Part shown: in pieces, positions 22,460-34,269 of the stretch
Layout of the letters: every line of letters starts with the position of its first letter
Position numbering within the stretch: the first letter of the stretch is position 1
Source: Stenopsyche tienmushanensis
Taxonomy: Eukaryota > Arthropoda > Insecta > Trichoptera > Stenopsychidae
Length of the DNA stretch: 64,000 nucleotides
Direction of reading: 5' to 3'
Assembly (NCBI GenBank): GCA_008973525.1
Contig: WACJ01000261.1
Coordinates: 186,001-250,000, forward strand
The notes under the pieces: model-generated
The model's database searches: none
What the model was told of the DNA's origin: nothing
Seen by the model: only the letters and a program-made list of their open reading frames with translations
Position numbers and translations under genes: made by a program

Positions 22460-23420
22460 AAGGTCAATTTATACGTCATCATGGAACGTTGTGATTTGTA
22501 TGATCTGTTATAATATTTTCAAATAAAAGTGAGTTTTTTTGAAAAAAATATCATTCTAACTGTCGACTAAAAATAATAAAAACGAGTTCAAATAATTTAA
22601 TTTGTTTATAGCATTGGGTTATTAAAATTATATTATTGATTTAGTGTAAATACATTTTCAAAAACATGTATTTTCACAAATTCAAAATATGCTTTAATTA
22701 TAAGACTAATTGCGGCCGTTTTAATTGTTCGCGCTGAGGTTGAAGTTCCCTGGCTTACTCCGGTACGGTCGTCGGACCAAAATTTAATTTTACAAAGTTA
22801 AACCGAAGACCTCTTCGCTTTTTCTGTCCGCCTGATACTCGTTCCATCACGCGTGCGTTTTTTTTTCTATCTTCACTCTCACTTTTTTCCTTCCCACATT
22901 TCCGATATTTGACGTGTAGCATACATGCAACTCTGTATGCCCAAACATTTAACACACGCGCGCGGTTTCTGTAAAACCCGTGCCAGATGACAATCCTGCG
23001 CGAAAGTGGAAATATAAAAACGGTCAATATTAAAAAGTGAAAGCGGCCATAAATCGTTTGAAGATTTTCTGTAAACTCAAATATTTGGATAGGCGTTGAA
23101 GATACACTCTTGCGCGCCATTTCAGCGCATAAATTTGTATATCGAACGTTACGGATGACATTTAAATAATTTAATTCGTGATTTATCGACGAGCGTCATG
23201 AATAAACACTCCGCTTCAAATATAAGGAAGCTTTCAAATTTTGACGTTTCGTTCGCTAGTTGAGTCTGTCTTCCGGCCGCACTGCGATCTTAATGCCACC
23301 AAAAATGGCCATGCGCGACGTGCACAATGCCGCCAAACGGGATAACTTTGCTCATCATAAATAAAGCATTTATTTTTATTTAAAATCACCAATATCAACA
23401 ACATTGTTCTGATTAACATA
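22460..23420. other. No recognisable gene; a 121-codon minus-strand frame at 22755-23120
   Basis: The frame at 22755-23120 (minus) is basic in its C-terminal half and lies in a GC-richer patch. I recognise no domain or paralogue in the window, and the frame could be chance. The rest holds nothing I can name. Confidence 0.3.
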
Positions 23421-23422
23421 TA

Positions 23423-23600
23423 TAGGGGGACCCGAAAGTATTCGAAAATTTTGGACATTATATTTGAGCTCAGATTGGGTCCAGACGCAAAATTCAAAAA
23501 TGCAGCTAAAGTAAAATGTACTAAAAATCTGTTTTTGCTTTTAAGCCGAAATTTTTTCTTATTACCATTCTCTGCTCCATATAATTGATGGGGTCTCCCC
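23423..23600 (+). mobile_element. One end of the GGGGGACCCGAAAGTATTCG inverted-repeat family
   Basis: TATAGGGGGACCCGAAAGTA followed by TTCGAAAATTTTG is the same terminus as at 55053-55085, 59361-59390 and 60428-60461. The adjoining GCAGCTA then AATTTTCTG-like sequence is also shared with 59500. No partner end was found nearby, so the copy is truncated. Confidence 0.6.
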
Positions 23601-23664
23601 ACATGGATGGAATGACACTATTGTCATAATAAAATTTATAAATCGATTGGGACATTATATAGGA

Positions 23665-23812
23665 CGCTATTTTAGTTATATTGTATGCAAACGCGGCACC
23701 CTCCTTGCGCACAGATTTCTCATACCTAAATTTTTAGTCAATATGCGAGGGCACCTCATTGGGCACCACTTGGCAGCTCATACGACCTCTTTTAAACCCT
23801 GTCTTCCAATCC
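23665..23812 (-). pseudogene. mariner N-terminal fragment, left of inserted retroposon
   Basis: The minus strand matches the KLCARWVP-group mariner (compare 38690-38910): GCAAACGCGGCACCCTCCTTGCGCACAG and GTCAATATGCGA on the plus strand. About 110 bases of the helix-turn-helix region are deleted. Its leader reappears at 24809-24875, after the retroposon. Confidence 0.65.
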
Positions 23813-24808
23813 ACGATGCCCATCCATAAAACCCCAGGGGGGGGGGGGTCAACCCTACTCCCGTTGGCAGCGGTTGAATCCCTGGAAAAATGATGTGGAG
23901 TAGAGGTGTGTGAAAGTAACCTCGTCGGTTTGCTCATCAGACGCTGCTGGGGTAACCCAGGTAACATGAGTTGGGTGAGCAGGTCACCCTGTGATGCGTA
24001 CCCATAAAGGGGTGTGTGGAACAGTCGATTACAGTAGTTGGTGGAGACTATGTCAAAGGCTCACCACTATCCTCAACAGCCTTTTTTTGTTCTCAAAGGA
24101 TCTTCACAAGACACCGCCATTCTGGGATAGTGTGAGATTTGACTCACTAAGCCCCTCCTCCGGTTGTATTACTCTAGGGTGCCAAGGTCTCATGTTAAAA
24201 CTTAGCATGTTGATCTATCCTGTAGAATATTCTCAAGACCTCTTATGTGTCCCGCTGGATTTTCTCGTTCATATGTTGAGGAGGAGGAGGATGCTTCAAT
24301 GTGTGCCCGACGTCTCAGTCATTCAGCATCCTCCTTCAGCATAACGCTCGCCACGTATCCGCACAGCACGTTCAATTCCCTGGCATTGGTTAGCATTATG
24401 GGGACCATGTAGCTGGGTGTGAGCAACATGGTAACTACCATAACAGCCGTTTACTTCAACAACCTTAGGCTGATCAAACGGGGACTCGTTTCCATGGCTA
24501 GGTATTAAGAATGACCGAACCAATATGAGTACCATGGAGAAGGGGTAGCATCTGCTAGCTTAACCTTTGTCCTTCCTCCTCCATTGCATCGGGTACACAT
24601 GATTTGAAGCTGATCTTTCCCTCGGAAACTTCGCCTCCTTTGGAGGGCGTGGACCAAAAGGGGTGGGCACTTGGACGCTAAAAGATCAGTAGAAGACACT
24701 CTTTGTATGGGTAATCCGGGGTAACCCGGAATAGACCATACAGCAGCGCGGGAAATGGGATCGCACATTAATGATCCCTCGATCCAGTCAGTCGCTGTCT
24801 GATGTCTG
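23813..24808. mobile_element. Retroposon insertion (copy 2, about 996 bp)
   Basis: It starts CGATGCCCATCCATAAAACC with a run of G and ends CAGTCGCTGTCTGATGTCTG then TCGTC, as in copy 1 (8862-9503). Blocks such as GTGGAGACTATGTCAAAGGC and GGTAACCCGGAATAGACC are shared. It contains about 380 internal bases absent from copy 1. It sits within a mariner leader, so it is a younger insertion. I see no clear long target duplication here and no reverse transcriptase frame. Confidence 0.7.
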
Positions 24809-24880
24809 TCGTCTTGTTGTAAACGAAAGAGCCGACTCCCCCCGAGGAGAATCTAATTCGATAGTTGGACTGAGTATATG
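24809..24880 (-). mobile_element. mariner leader and right terminal repeat, resumed
   Basis: GTTGTAAACGAAAGAGCCGACTCCC and GATAGTTGGACTGAG match 38935-38995, completing the mariner started at 23665. Confidence 0.65.
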
Positions 24881-25069
24881 GTAGAAAGGAGGTTATTTTG
24901 ACCATAGTATTATTTTAAATAATACAGTTGGGTACTTCTGGAATTACCCTCGTCTATTTATCGTAGCATGGTAAAATTATCAACGGATGCTTTATGAGTC
25001 GTCTTCGGGGATCATCAATATTGACATAACAATGGTGTCAGAAATTAAAAGTTCTTAATTGACTTTGTT

Positions 25070-25135
25070 TATACTCCGCCAACCAATATTTTACCATTGT
25101 AAACGAAGGAGCAAACTCTCCCAAAGTTGAAATTT
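25070..25135 (-). mobile_element. mariner leader fragment
   Basis: CCAATATTTTACCATTGTAAAC followed by GAAGGAGCAAACTCTCCCA matches 38920-38960. It is an isolated end of a KLCARWVP-group copy. Confidence 0.6.
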
Positions 25136-25204
25136 TTAAACTTTATTTTTTTAAGAAAAAAGATAAGAACCATAAAAGGACAAGAAGCTGACTGAATTTT
25201 AAGA

Positions 25205-25575
25205 TTGATGTCGATTAGTAATCGCGCATATATGCGTTCGGACTCGATATAAAAAGTATATAAGTAGATTAGTGAATCGAAGACAGAGACGGATGTCTTG
25301 TGTCTCATCATACACTCATACATCGTGTTGTAAAGGTATCCCTACACGTCTAAATATTACGATCCATAGCGCCTCATTTTCAATGCTGTGCTTCTATTTC
25401 TGATACAATATTGATGTAAATTTGCATTTACATTTATATTTCGCTGAAACGCTATTGTATCGATCGACTCAAACGAACTAATATTGTGTGCTATCGACAG
25501 TGCTAAGGTTTCGTTTATTGATATACAAGTCGCACTTACGCTGCGCGGTCCTGAGAGAAAAGTGGATTATTTTGA
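25205..25575 (+). mobile_element. piggyBac-like short element, longer subfamily
   Basis: It starts GATTAGTAATCGCGCATATA, continues with the CATCATACACTCATACATCG...TGTAAAGGTATCCC block (shared with 20.0 kb) and ends with GATATACAAGTCGCACTTAC then GCTGCGCGGTCCTGAGAGA. That ending is the common opposite end, seen at 55640, 57915 and 63470. No transposase frame is present. Confidence 0.6.
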
Positions 25576-25589
25576 TTCTCAACTATGAA

Positions 25590-27125
25590 TTCCGAACGTT
25601 CATGTGATACGCCCTAATAAAGCGTCATATTTTCGCTAATGTAACCTTGTCACATTTCTCCGACCGACGATGACATCACTTCGATCATAATAAACTTTAA
25701 TAATGGCTTATAAATTATTATGATTGATAAAAGTTTGAGAATTATCCCATGAGAAAGGAACAATAAAATATGCCCGACTGGCCGAAAAGCGTGAGAAAAC
25801 CACCATGAGGCAATCTTTGAAAATTGATGCCATCATCATTTTTTCGGAAGATCGCATTTTCTTTTCTTTCGCGACGACTTCTTTGTGCGTGTGTTTGATT
25901 TTAAACAATTTTCGATATGATTCATTTAACAGGTATAACTCATTGCGGTCCAGGACCCAATATCTTTCGTATACTTTGCGTGACTGCGTCGTTAACACTT
26001 TGGTAGATTTCTCTTGTGGAATTCTCCTGCTTTCTAGTTCTCATATAAGGGGCCGTCCCTAAAACAAAGCACACCATTTTTATGAGACGCAACGGCTTAT
26101 GGAAATACAATTTTACAATCGTACATACGAATTCACTCACAACAGCATCAATCTTAAAGATCTTCATGCCCATGCTAAATATTATGAGTCATCACAGCAA
26201 TAAGGCATATTTAACAACCATATATCACCGTGACAAAATCGCATCGTTAAACACCCTACTTTTCAGACATAATAGGACATATGACCTAAGCACAAAATGC
26301 AATTTTCAAAATGCACTTCGCCTCAATGGAATCCTACGCTATGGCTTTTTTCTTAACTCGCTCCTACCGAAGATTATTCATAAGCATTATTACTATTCAA
26401 CGTGCCGTTGCCTACTTTTACCTTTTTTTGTATGCAATTCGAATGACGAACATAAAAGCGTTTTTCATCGCTCATGACATTTATTGTACTTTTTATCCCA
26501 TCGTTCGACTCGCGAGATGCTTTGTAAGCGCAAGAAAATCGCGCCTCAAAAGGTCCCAGTGTGTAGGTTACATCTCGCTGGGATGATACACTGAGATAAA
26601 CGAAGATCGCATTGGATATTCAAATTTAATCGCCCGAAATGATTTATTATACTTCCTTAAAAATATCCAAAGATGAAGTGCGTTTCTAATAATGCTGCGT
26701 GGGGGCAAAAATTACGATTCGAATGTACCGATCGGCGAATAGAAATCTGTACCCTTGATGATCGTTCGTTTCCAATACGCAAAAGATCGTCTAAATCACA
26801 CATATTAATAAATCATAAAAGCATCAAGGTCCTGGTGCATCGGGTGTTGCCAAAATAAATTACCAAAAAAATACACATGTATATTTGAATATTTATTTAT
26901 AGAATGATTGGAGCATTTATATTACCTTTATTATTTATTAAGTATTGATCAGTAATATAGCGATATCATGTAAAATTATTTTTAGCGAGTATCCGGCATG
27001 CGTACAGTTGCGTGGTTTATTGCTCGAGGCCACGTGTAGTGCGGATTACAGATCCAAAAGCATGCAATTTTAATAACAATGCACTGAAGTCAGATCCACG
27101 GCAAACAATCGAATAGATATCGCAA
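25590..27125. other. No recognisable gene; a 131-codon frame at 26082-26477
   Basis: The plus-strand frame 26082-26477 is the longest here outside repeats. It shows no recognised motif and is overlapped by a second frame (26311-26586) of similar length, so I do not call it a gene. The remainder is AT-rich. Confidence 0.35.
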
Positions 27126-27129
27126 AGCC

Positions 27130-27205
27130 TGAGATCATTTAAAACTCATCGGAAAAACGAATAGGATGGGTGTTATGGAGTAGGATGAATATTGCTCGCC
27201 TTCAC
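27130..27205 (+). repeat. Interspersed repeat R-D, copy 1
   Basis: TTTAAAACTCATCGGAAAAACG followed by AATAGGATGGGTGTTATGG is the inverse of 60110-60180. It is a short shared block only. Confidence 0.55.
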
Positions 27206-27209
27206 CGAA

Positions 27210-28670
27210 CAAAAATTAAATAGCATTGTAACTGATGATAATGTTGCCCCCTAATATATTGATAGGTTTGCTTATGTATTATTTTGTAGGTTTGAGGGTA
27301 GTTTTAGATTCTTGTATATTTGACAAATGGGTACGTGTATTGAATAGGTGATGATTATGGTGTATCCAACATGTCGTTCCGATTGCGTATTCCCGGCTCA
27401 TACGCATTTTATTCAGGTACGCAAAATAGCTAGTAGCAAAAACATGTAATTATTGTCAATGAATATTCCGGTGGAATTATCTAAGCTCACTAATCATATT
27501 TGCATATTATGTGTTGCACAGTGATGGCTAAAGTAGCACACCCACGTTTCACTTTCTTGAGTGTTCGCCGGGCACACCCATCTCACGACTATGCTAATCT
27601 GTCTGTCACTCGTGGGTTATTGCAGAGGACTCATCATCATATAAAGCCGTTCCCATTCGGATGTGTTTCCTTTGACACGAGAACCCACGTTGGCGATCGC
27701 TGCATGGGAAAATCACTATATCGATACTATAACCCCAAACAGCTTCCGACAGCAGCAACCTGACATACACTGTATGCAGATTTATCATTGAGTTATTTCA
27801 CTTTTGATTCAATCCATTCTTTTAATATTAAAATCATTATGCTAAGATAGGCAGAACCCTAAAAGATTTGAAAGAAACCCTTAATACCGCCATAATATTC
27901 AAAGAACTGAATTTTCTGAAAGTCTTTAAAGTAACAACATTTATTAAATTTTTGGTCAATTTTATTAAATCTTCGGTCTTTTCACCCTCAAAACAACACC
28001 CACATATTTACCCCCGTATTTAAATCTTATGATTTTGTTCAGCGAACAAAAACTCTTTTCCCAACCATAAGATAATTTTCCAATTTTTATGTTTTTGTAC
28101 CCAGAGCTGTCTTTTCAGATTATTTAATTTGGATGTATTCAGCGCTACACGGATGCATGTAAGACGATGATTTTTTTAGATGATAAAAAATGAAGTTATC
28201 CTCGGCATTCATAATAGATTTTGGGCGGTCCGGTCTTTTTTTGTCGTTCAAAGCCCTAAGGTTTACTAATGTCTTCTGCACTCTCATGATAAAAATATTC
28301 GTTTTATTACATTAAAATGCCTTAATTTTGTAATGCAATGACATCACGGTATTTAACTTGGCTGATTTTTCCATTTTTAAATTATAAAATGTAAAGAATT
28401 AAAGTAAAACCCGTCATATACCTATTGTGTAGCAGGAGGCAATAATGACTCTCTGAATTCATTATATTTTTCTTATGTTTGTATTAACATTCGAGTGCAT
28501 ATTATATTGTAATGCAGTACTAAAGCGGCGAAATATAAAAACTATAAACAATTTCCCGAAATTTGTATATTTAAATGACTTTTCAATAAGGACGCTTCAT
28601 TTTTAAATTTAAATAAAACAAGTTATGTGCAATATATATACATATTTTTATTTTTATTTGAAATAATATT
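27210..28670. other. No recognisable gene
   Basis: A GC-balanced stretch at 27500-27790 has opposed frames of 87 and 60 codons and a CATATAAAG motif at about 27639. Nothing decisive was seen, and the rest is AT-rich. Confidence 0.4.
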
Positions 28671-28679
28671 TTATGGCAT

Positions 28680-28860
28680 TAAATATAAAATATAGTATTG
28701 TTCAAATATCTACTTCAGTTTGGCTTGGTGTTACGTATTCTGGAGATCAAATTTTCAATGACTTTGTTGCATAAATCTGTCTAAATTTGCTAGATGTCGT
28801 TCGTTATGTTGACTTTGAGGGTATCAATTGTTTGCGGTTTTCACGCATAGATCTGTGATT
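28680..28860 (-). pseudogene. mariner-like transposase C-terminal tail
   Basis: The minus strand reads KPQTIDTLKVNITNDI, then TDLCNKVIENLISRIRNTKP with stops. This matches the DD34D mariner tail (P.TID.LK..IT..I..I.P.LC..VIEN...R...C). The same tail is at 48840-48990. It is broken by stops. Confidence 0.65.
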
Positions 28861-28888
28861 TAAAATAGATCCAATGAAATGCTTTATA

Positions 28889-29075
28889 TACACTTAAACC
28901 TTTTTTTGTGCGGCAGATGGGTTCCGTGGAAAATCGCACAAAAAAAGCTATGATTTAAATAGAAAAAGTAAAGATGTGTTCTATGGATTTTAAAAACCGC
29001 ATAACTTTAAAACAGCTATATAAAATGCATCCAAAATCGCATAAAAAAAGTCGCACAAAAATAGGTTTGAATGTA
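28889..29075. mobile_element. Short inverted-repeat element (MITE), 187 bp, TA-bounded
   Basis: The left end is TA then CACTTAAACCTTTTTTTGTG and the right end, reversed, is TA then CATTCAAACCTATTTTTGTG. Inner copies of CGCACAAAAAAAG allow further pairing. TA boundaries on both sides suggest a Tc1/mariner-type mover. No coding frame is present. Confidence 0.65.
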
Positions 29076-29149
29076 TATTGGTCGTCTTGATTATGTTTTT
29101 TTTATAAAAGTGCCGGATGTCTTTCTTCTACAAAGGCTTTTACTATGTT

Positions 29150-29590
29150 CAGGGATTTCTCGAGAAATGCGAATTCTCGAGTTCATTTCTCAAATTTCTT
29201 GATAATTTCTCGAAGAAAAATATATTATGGGCCTAGAGAGCTGCATGTAATCACCAATAATGGTTAATATGTAATAGAGTTGCTTTGTTAAAGCTAAATA
29301 AATATTTGAAAAAAAATCGGCTATTATTTATGACTCTACCTAATGCATAACAAATAAAATAGATAAAAATAACAAAAGTCATATCTAGAATCCTAGTAAA
29401 ACTTTCAAAAGTATTGCATTTTGGTAGGAACGCACTCATATGCGGTGCATCAAAAATATTCGTTCAAATTTTATTTTATGGAATAAAAAAATATTTCTGA
29501 AATTTCTCGAGAAATCATAAAATTTCTCAAGAAATGAGAATTCTCGATTTTGCATATTTTTCGAAAAATTCTCGATATATGTCTAGCTAT
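29150..29590. repeat. Inverted array of TTTCTCGAGAAAT motifs
   Basis: At 29155-29215 and 29500-29575, variants of ATTTCTCGAGAAAT, GAATTCTCGA and AATTTCTCAAG recur in opposite order. The outer blocks can pair. This could be a degenerate inverted-repeat element with about 280 bases between the blocks. The ends are not exact enough to fix boundaries. Confidence 0.5.
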
Positions 29591-29639
29591 GTCAATGCAT
29601 ACACATATTTAACTACATTTAATCATCATTCAAGGCATA

Positions 29640-30414
29640 TCCCGAAAGTAAGTGTACTAATCTTTTATATTTTTTTAGAAAAAGCGTATTTAAAAAAAAT
29701 ACAGGCTTAACAAGTATATCAAAAAAATATTATTGATACACTTGTTAACTATTTTTTAAACATAATCGTCATTCCGTTCAATGCATCTGGTGAGCCGTGG
29801 CACAAGCTTCTTTGTGCCATCTTCGAATAACTTTCCCGCCATTTCAGAACCTCTTTTTGCACATGCTCATCAATTGAAAATTTAATTTCACCCATGTATT
29901 CTTTCAAGGATGCGAAAACATGATAATCTGAAAACGCCAAAAGTCAGGGAAATACGGGGGTGATTTAAAACATCCCAAACAAATGAGTCCAAGAGCGCCT
30001 TGGTGACTTGGTGGGATGCAACAAGCGCACTCTTCTCGTCAGCATGAGGCCATGATTTTTTCCCCAAAGCTGTGTTTTTGAATATTTTGGCAGATGGGAA
30101 ATGGTGTGATACCACTGTAACGACTGTCTTTTTGACTCAGGCATGTAATGAACCATCCACTTTTTATCCCCAGTCCATTAAATCCTCACCTTCCAATTCA
30201 AGTCGCGCATGAAACTTTCGGGCGCTATTGACTCGCTCACATTTGGCAGGATTTCATACTGAAATCTTTCAGGCAATTAAACACTACAACATGAATTTAT
30301 ATACTAACGTATTTCTACTATGCTCGCTTTGTCAAGAGATCCCCCTCTACTACTCAGTATAGCTAGCTCTTAAAAAACAATTCCGTTATTGACACAGTAC
30401 ACTTACTTTCGGGA
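29640..30414 (-). mobile_element. mariner-like element, 775 bp, with perfect 19-bp ends
   Basis: The ends TCCCGAAAGTAAGTGTACT (29640-29658) and its exact complement (30396-30414) define the element. TA precedes the left end and CA follows the right. The minus strand carries VHYMPESKRQSLQW, then a degraded middle. It then has FSDYHVFASLKEYMGEIKFS and VQKEVLKWRES, matching the SETMAR-type C-terminal blocks (SDYHLF.SL...L....F....EV...V..W). The N-terminal binding domain is deleted, and frameshifts separate the parts. It is not autonomous, but its ends may still be recognisable to a related transposase. Confidence 0.85.
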
Positions 30415-30419
30415 CATGA

Positions 30420-31720
30420 TTCGTACTTATTAAATGGTTTTTATCTGCTATTTATGTTTGAATATTCATTTATTCTTTGTCTAATTGCAGTTTGAACTTG
30501 ATAAGATTAAAGTCTTTAAATTCATTGTGTTTCATTTCTAAACTCGTTTAGGATAAGATAAATTTAATATAATCAGAATCAATAAAAATATCAATACATT
30601 ACGTTTATGAATATATTTTGACTTGAGTTGGACGCAGTGACATCTAATTTGTCAGCATTACAATGCGTTCCCACATATTTTGATTCAAAAAAGGAGCAGG
30701 AGAAACCTGTTAAGGATTAATAAAAAACAGATTAATCGTCTCGTCCTTAAATGCATTTTTTTCCTATCGCCGCACTCCGAAAACCGTCCAAATATTCACA
30801 TTTTAAACGGACATTGTTTTTATCATCATCCTGATTTATTGGGCGGAGTGGGCGCAATTTATTCGGCGGACGATTTTTTTTTACGGCGCCGTGGGCGCAA
30901 AAGCCTTCGCTGTACAAAAATAAATATTTTTCGTAAATCACACAAAAAATTATGCATCAAGAGCGCAAAAAATAAATAACTGTTATGTTTTATTGATGCT
31001 CGTATCCTTGAATGAAGTGCGACCATAATTAAGAGACGAAACCATAACGGTATATACTCAAATATATCATTTTTTAAGCGGACGTAAATTATTCAAATGA
31101 CAATTAATTATTTATCATTTTTTCATAGATCGATGACAAAGTCTCGATGCGTGTTTATAAATCGATTAGCTCGTGTTTTAAATACAAATTTATTGCAATG
31201 CAATCCCGTAACAATGATAAAGTAATATTTGGACAATGATTGATCATTCCATTCATTGTTTAATCTACTTCTTATAATACTCATTTCTGGGGGCGATAGA
31301 CGCTATCAATTGGGGTCAATCGTACATATTAAATAATTGAAACGCATTATGAACATTGAAAAAATGACATAAGTTATAGACACAGATACTAAAAAATAAT
31401 ACCATTTTATTGTACAACCGATGCAAAATTTTGATGCGCTTGGCCGTTTATTTAATATGATAAAAAATGTCAGGAAGAAATGTCAGGATTGTCAGGGGCT
31501 CAATGACATTCGATCCTTGTTTTTGCAAATCCAGACAGTGTATAAATACACAATAAAATTATTATTATAAAATTGATCATAATTTTTTGTTGCTTTTTTT
31601 TCAACATTTTGAAAAAATACCCAAAGTTTCATCTTTAAATCATCATAACTGTTTAATCTATGGTTATAATAATACAAAATATTTTTTTTGTATTTTGCAA
31701 TGTATTTTTGATCTATCAGT
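30420..31720. other. AT-rich, no recognisable gene
   Basis: The frame at 30680-30979 (99 codons) has no known motif. Nothing else was recognised. Confidence 0.45.
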
Positions 31721-31723
31721 TGG

Positions 31724-31835
31724 TTTAAATAGAATTACTTCTAAGCTTCCAAAGTCATATAAAATGTACAGATTAATCAGAAATGTCAACTTCTAAATTA
31801 TTTAAATAAAAAACAAACAACTATTTTGAACTTAG
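31724..31835 (+). repeat. Interspersed repeat R-C, copy 2
   Basis: This is the partner of 17937-18050, with the same order of shared blocks. Confidence 0.6.
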
Positions 31836-32045
31836 TCTAATTTTAAAAAAAATGTCTCTAGATTATAACCCTTTCCAGCGATATGCTACATATCATACAA
31901 ATCATTCAATAACTCGTTAAACTTGAAGAGGTACCAGTTTTCCAGGGTCAGGGTTAAGAAAATACTTTTTATGTTTAAGATGTTTTTATAAAATTTATTT
32001 ACAAAATTTGTTCAAATTGGCCACATCTGCGTATTTCAACTGTAA

Positions 32046-32280
32046 TTGTCTGAAGTAGCATTTCCTCCTTCATTTTTACAAAGGCGGCGATTATTCCTTC
32101 AATTAAGATTGTTTTTGTGGGCACCTCTGACGTGTAAATTAATTCTTACACGTCAGAAGAGCAGCCCTATTCCGTGGCTCACACGGTCTCCAGACCTGAC
32201 ACCACTGGATTTCTCTGCCTGGGGATGTGTCCGTTTTCGTGGTTCACACGGTCTCCAGACTTGACACAGTTGGATTTATT
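32046..32280 (+). pseudogene. mariner-like transposase fragment with local duplication
   Basis: The plus strand reads PWLTRSPDLTPLDFSAWGCVR, matching the third catalytic block (RSPDLTPLDFFLWG) of DD34D mariners. Immediately downstream a 40-bp block is repeated: 32173-32212 and 32238-32277, 35 of 40 identical. The second copy falls in another frame. A 12-bp inverted repeat (TCTGACGTGTAA, 32126-32137 with 32146-32157) lies just upstream. The other transposase blocks are absent. Confidence 0.7.
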
Positions 32281-32289
32281 TTTCTTAGG

Positions 32290-34050
32290 AATTTGAATAA
32301 AATAATGATTTATTTAGATAAAAAATAAATTGCAAAATATAAATAAATGTTTTTGTGCTAACGCAATAGTTTTAAGCTGTATTGTGTGTGGCGCACAATT
32401 TAAAACATAGAAAAGGGGACTGTTCACAAAATGCTGAGACACGCTTTACGCTTTTTAGATTTATAGCTGTTTTTAAGCATCATAAAAATAATATTGAACT
32501 GAGACAGCGAGTTGTCTAGTTTACTGAAAAATGCCTCTATACACTTTTCAAAGAAATGGATACGAGAAATCTGTGTAATAATGAATGGTATTTTTGAACA
32601 AATGCAAAAAAGTCGTCTTCAAAATCATCGTCTGAGTTTGAGTTAGAATCACATCGCACTCTCTGAAATAAGCGTAAGCATACCAAAAAAAATTAAAATA
32701 ATTTAAATTTGTAATTATTTCGCTTGATAGTCAAATGAAAATCTATTCAATTTAAATTGTGTTTTTTTTATTATTTACATCGTCACCAAATAATTCGATA
32801 ATATCTTTTAATATCCATTTTTGAGCTGTTCAATATTATTTTTGTCCGCTTTATTGTGATTCAAAAATGCTATGTAATTAGAATTTGGGAAGCTTTAAAC
32901 GTCATGTAGCGAGACGAACACACAAAACAAGAAGGTGGCTATGATGATAGTACGTTTACAAACATAAATGCCTGCTATATCGAATGTATGTAGAGTCGTC
33001 ATTACTTACATCTCAAAGAGACAAACAAAAGCTCGATTATTTGTAATACACAACTTTTGCTAAACAATACACAAATAAAGTGTATCCGTAGCTTTCAAAC
33101 GACTTATTGTGTTGTTCATAATTATGGATGATTTAAAAAATTGTATAGTGATCGTTATATCCGAGTTCGACTTCAAATCATTAGTTTTATTGCATCTTAA
33201 ATTGATGAACGTCTTTATGCATAAATAACTGAGGTAGTTTTGGTGCATTGTAGAAAATTTCAAAATACTTAAGTCAATCATATTTAAATATTTCACACAT
33301 GAACATGTAGGTATATTATAATATTATCTAGAGCTCTTTGACTTTCCAATTTGGAGCGAATATTTTGCTCGTTTTGTGCTCTTCTGCAATATTTTAGCAG
33401 CAGTATGCTAAATATTTTATCTATCAATGTAGATTCAAATTAAATCCATATTTAACAGCATTTTAAATGCACTCTAAGTTATGTCGTCTTGTTCTTTTAA
33501 ATAAAAATATTTGCTCATGATATGTTTGCAGAAATAATTTATTGATTATTCATGTTTAAAAAAATTGCGTAATAATAATGTACCTGAATTTGAAAAGATA
33601 TCCTCATTTAATCTAAGGTAAATAATGGTTACAATCATCAAACAAGTAATTGCAACCAACAAACAACTTGCAATCCCCAGGAGGGATGTAAGAAATGTGT
33701 GTTGGTGTATTGGGTCAACTGTTAAATAATTAACTGATAATTATTTAATACTAAAAAATAGCATTGAGGCTAATTTCTATGTTTGAAAAATAGACTGTCG
33801 ATGACCGGCAGATCTTTAGTTCTTTAGTTTAATCATTAGTTTTAAATCAAATTATTTTCGGAAATTTAAAGGAAATATAAGGGATGTTTTATTCGAAATC
33901 TCACCTTTACTATTGATTCAAAGGAAAATTAAAGAATTGTTTCTCAAATATTCACGTTATGATTTGAGAGCTCAGCAAGAGCTTCCTGAATCTGAATTAA
34001 TTAAATGACCTAATGAAATAAATCCATTTAGATGCCAAAAAAAAATATTG
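32290..34050. other. AT-rich, no recognisable gene
   Basis: Short frames only, with no repeat family that I could match. Confidence 0.5.
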
Positions 34051-34064
34051 TTGATCATATAAGC

Positions 34065-34265
34065 AACTTCTTGTGGTCTTAACTGGATAATATGGACACC
34101 GACAACATGTGGTTCCAATAAGACGATGCTACACACAGCACATGCCATTATGGATATCCTGCGCGAGCGATCGTGTGATTCAACGCCCTTAAACTTCTTC
34201 TTTTGACCAATTCGGTACGGAGAGCAGACATGCTATGCTCTAATGTAAATCTACTTTTCTGTCAA
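34065..34265 (+). pseudogene. mariner-like transposase catalytic fragment
   Basis: The plus strand reads DNMDTDNMWFQ, a stop, DDATHSTCHYGYPARAIV, then STPLNFFF. These match LDNMWFQQDGATCHT...  and LTPLDFFLWG in order. The glutamine codon before the catalytic aspartate has become a stop, and frames shift. It is the same lineage as 13560-13840. Confidence 0.75.
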
Positions 34266-34269
34266 GATC

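Noticed and set aside
22755..23120. 121-codon minus-strand frame as a gene
   Set aside because: No domain, no repeat partner and no splice or promoter context. Possible by chance in GC-richer DNA.
26082..26586. 131-codon frame and an overlapping hydrophobic 91-codon frame as a membrane protein
   Set aside because: Both are in the same stretch in different frames, without any recognised motif, so there is no reason to prefer either.
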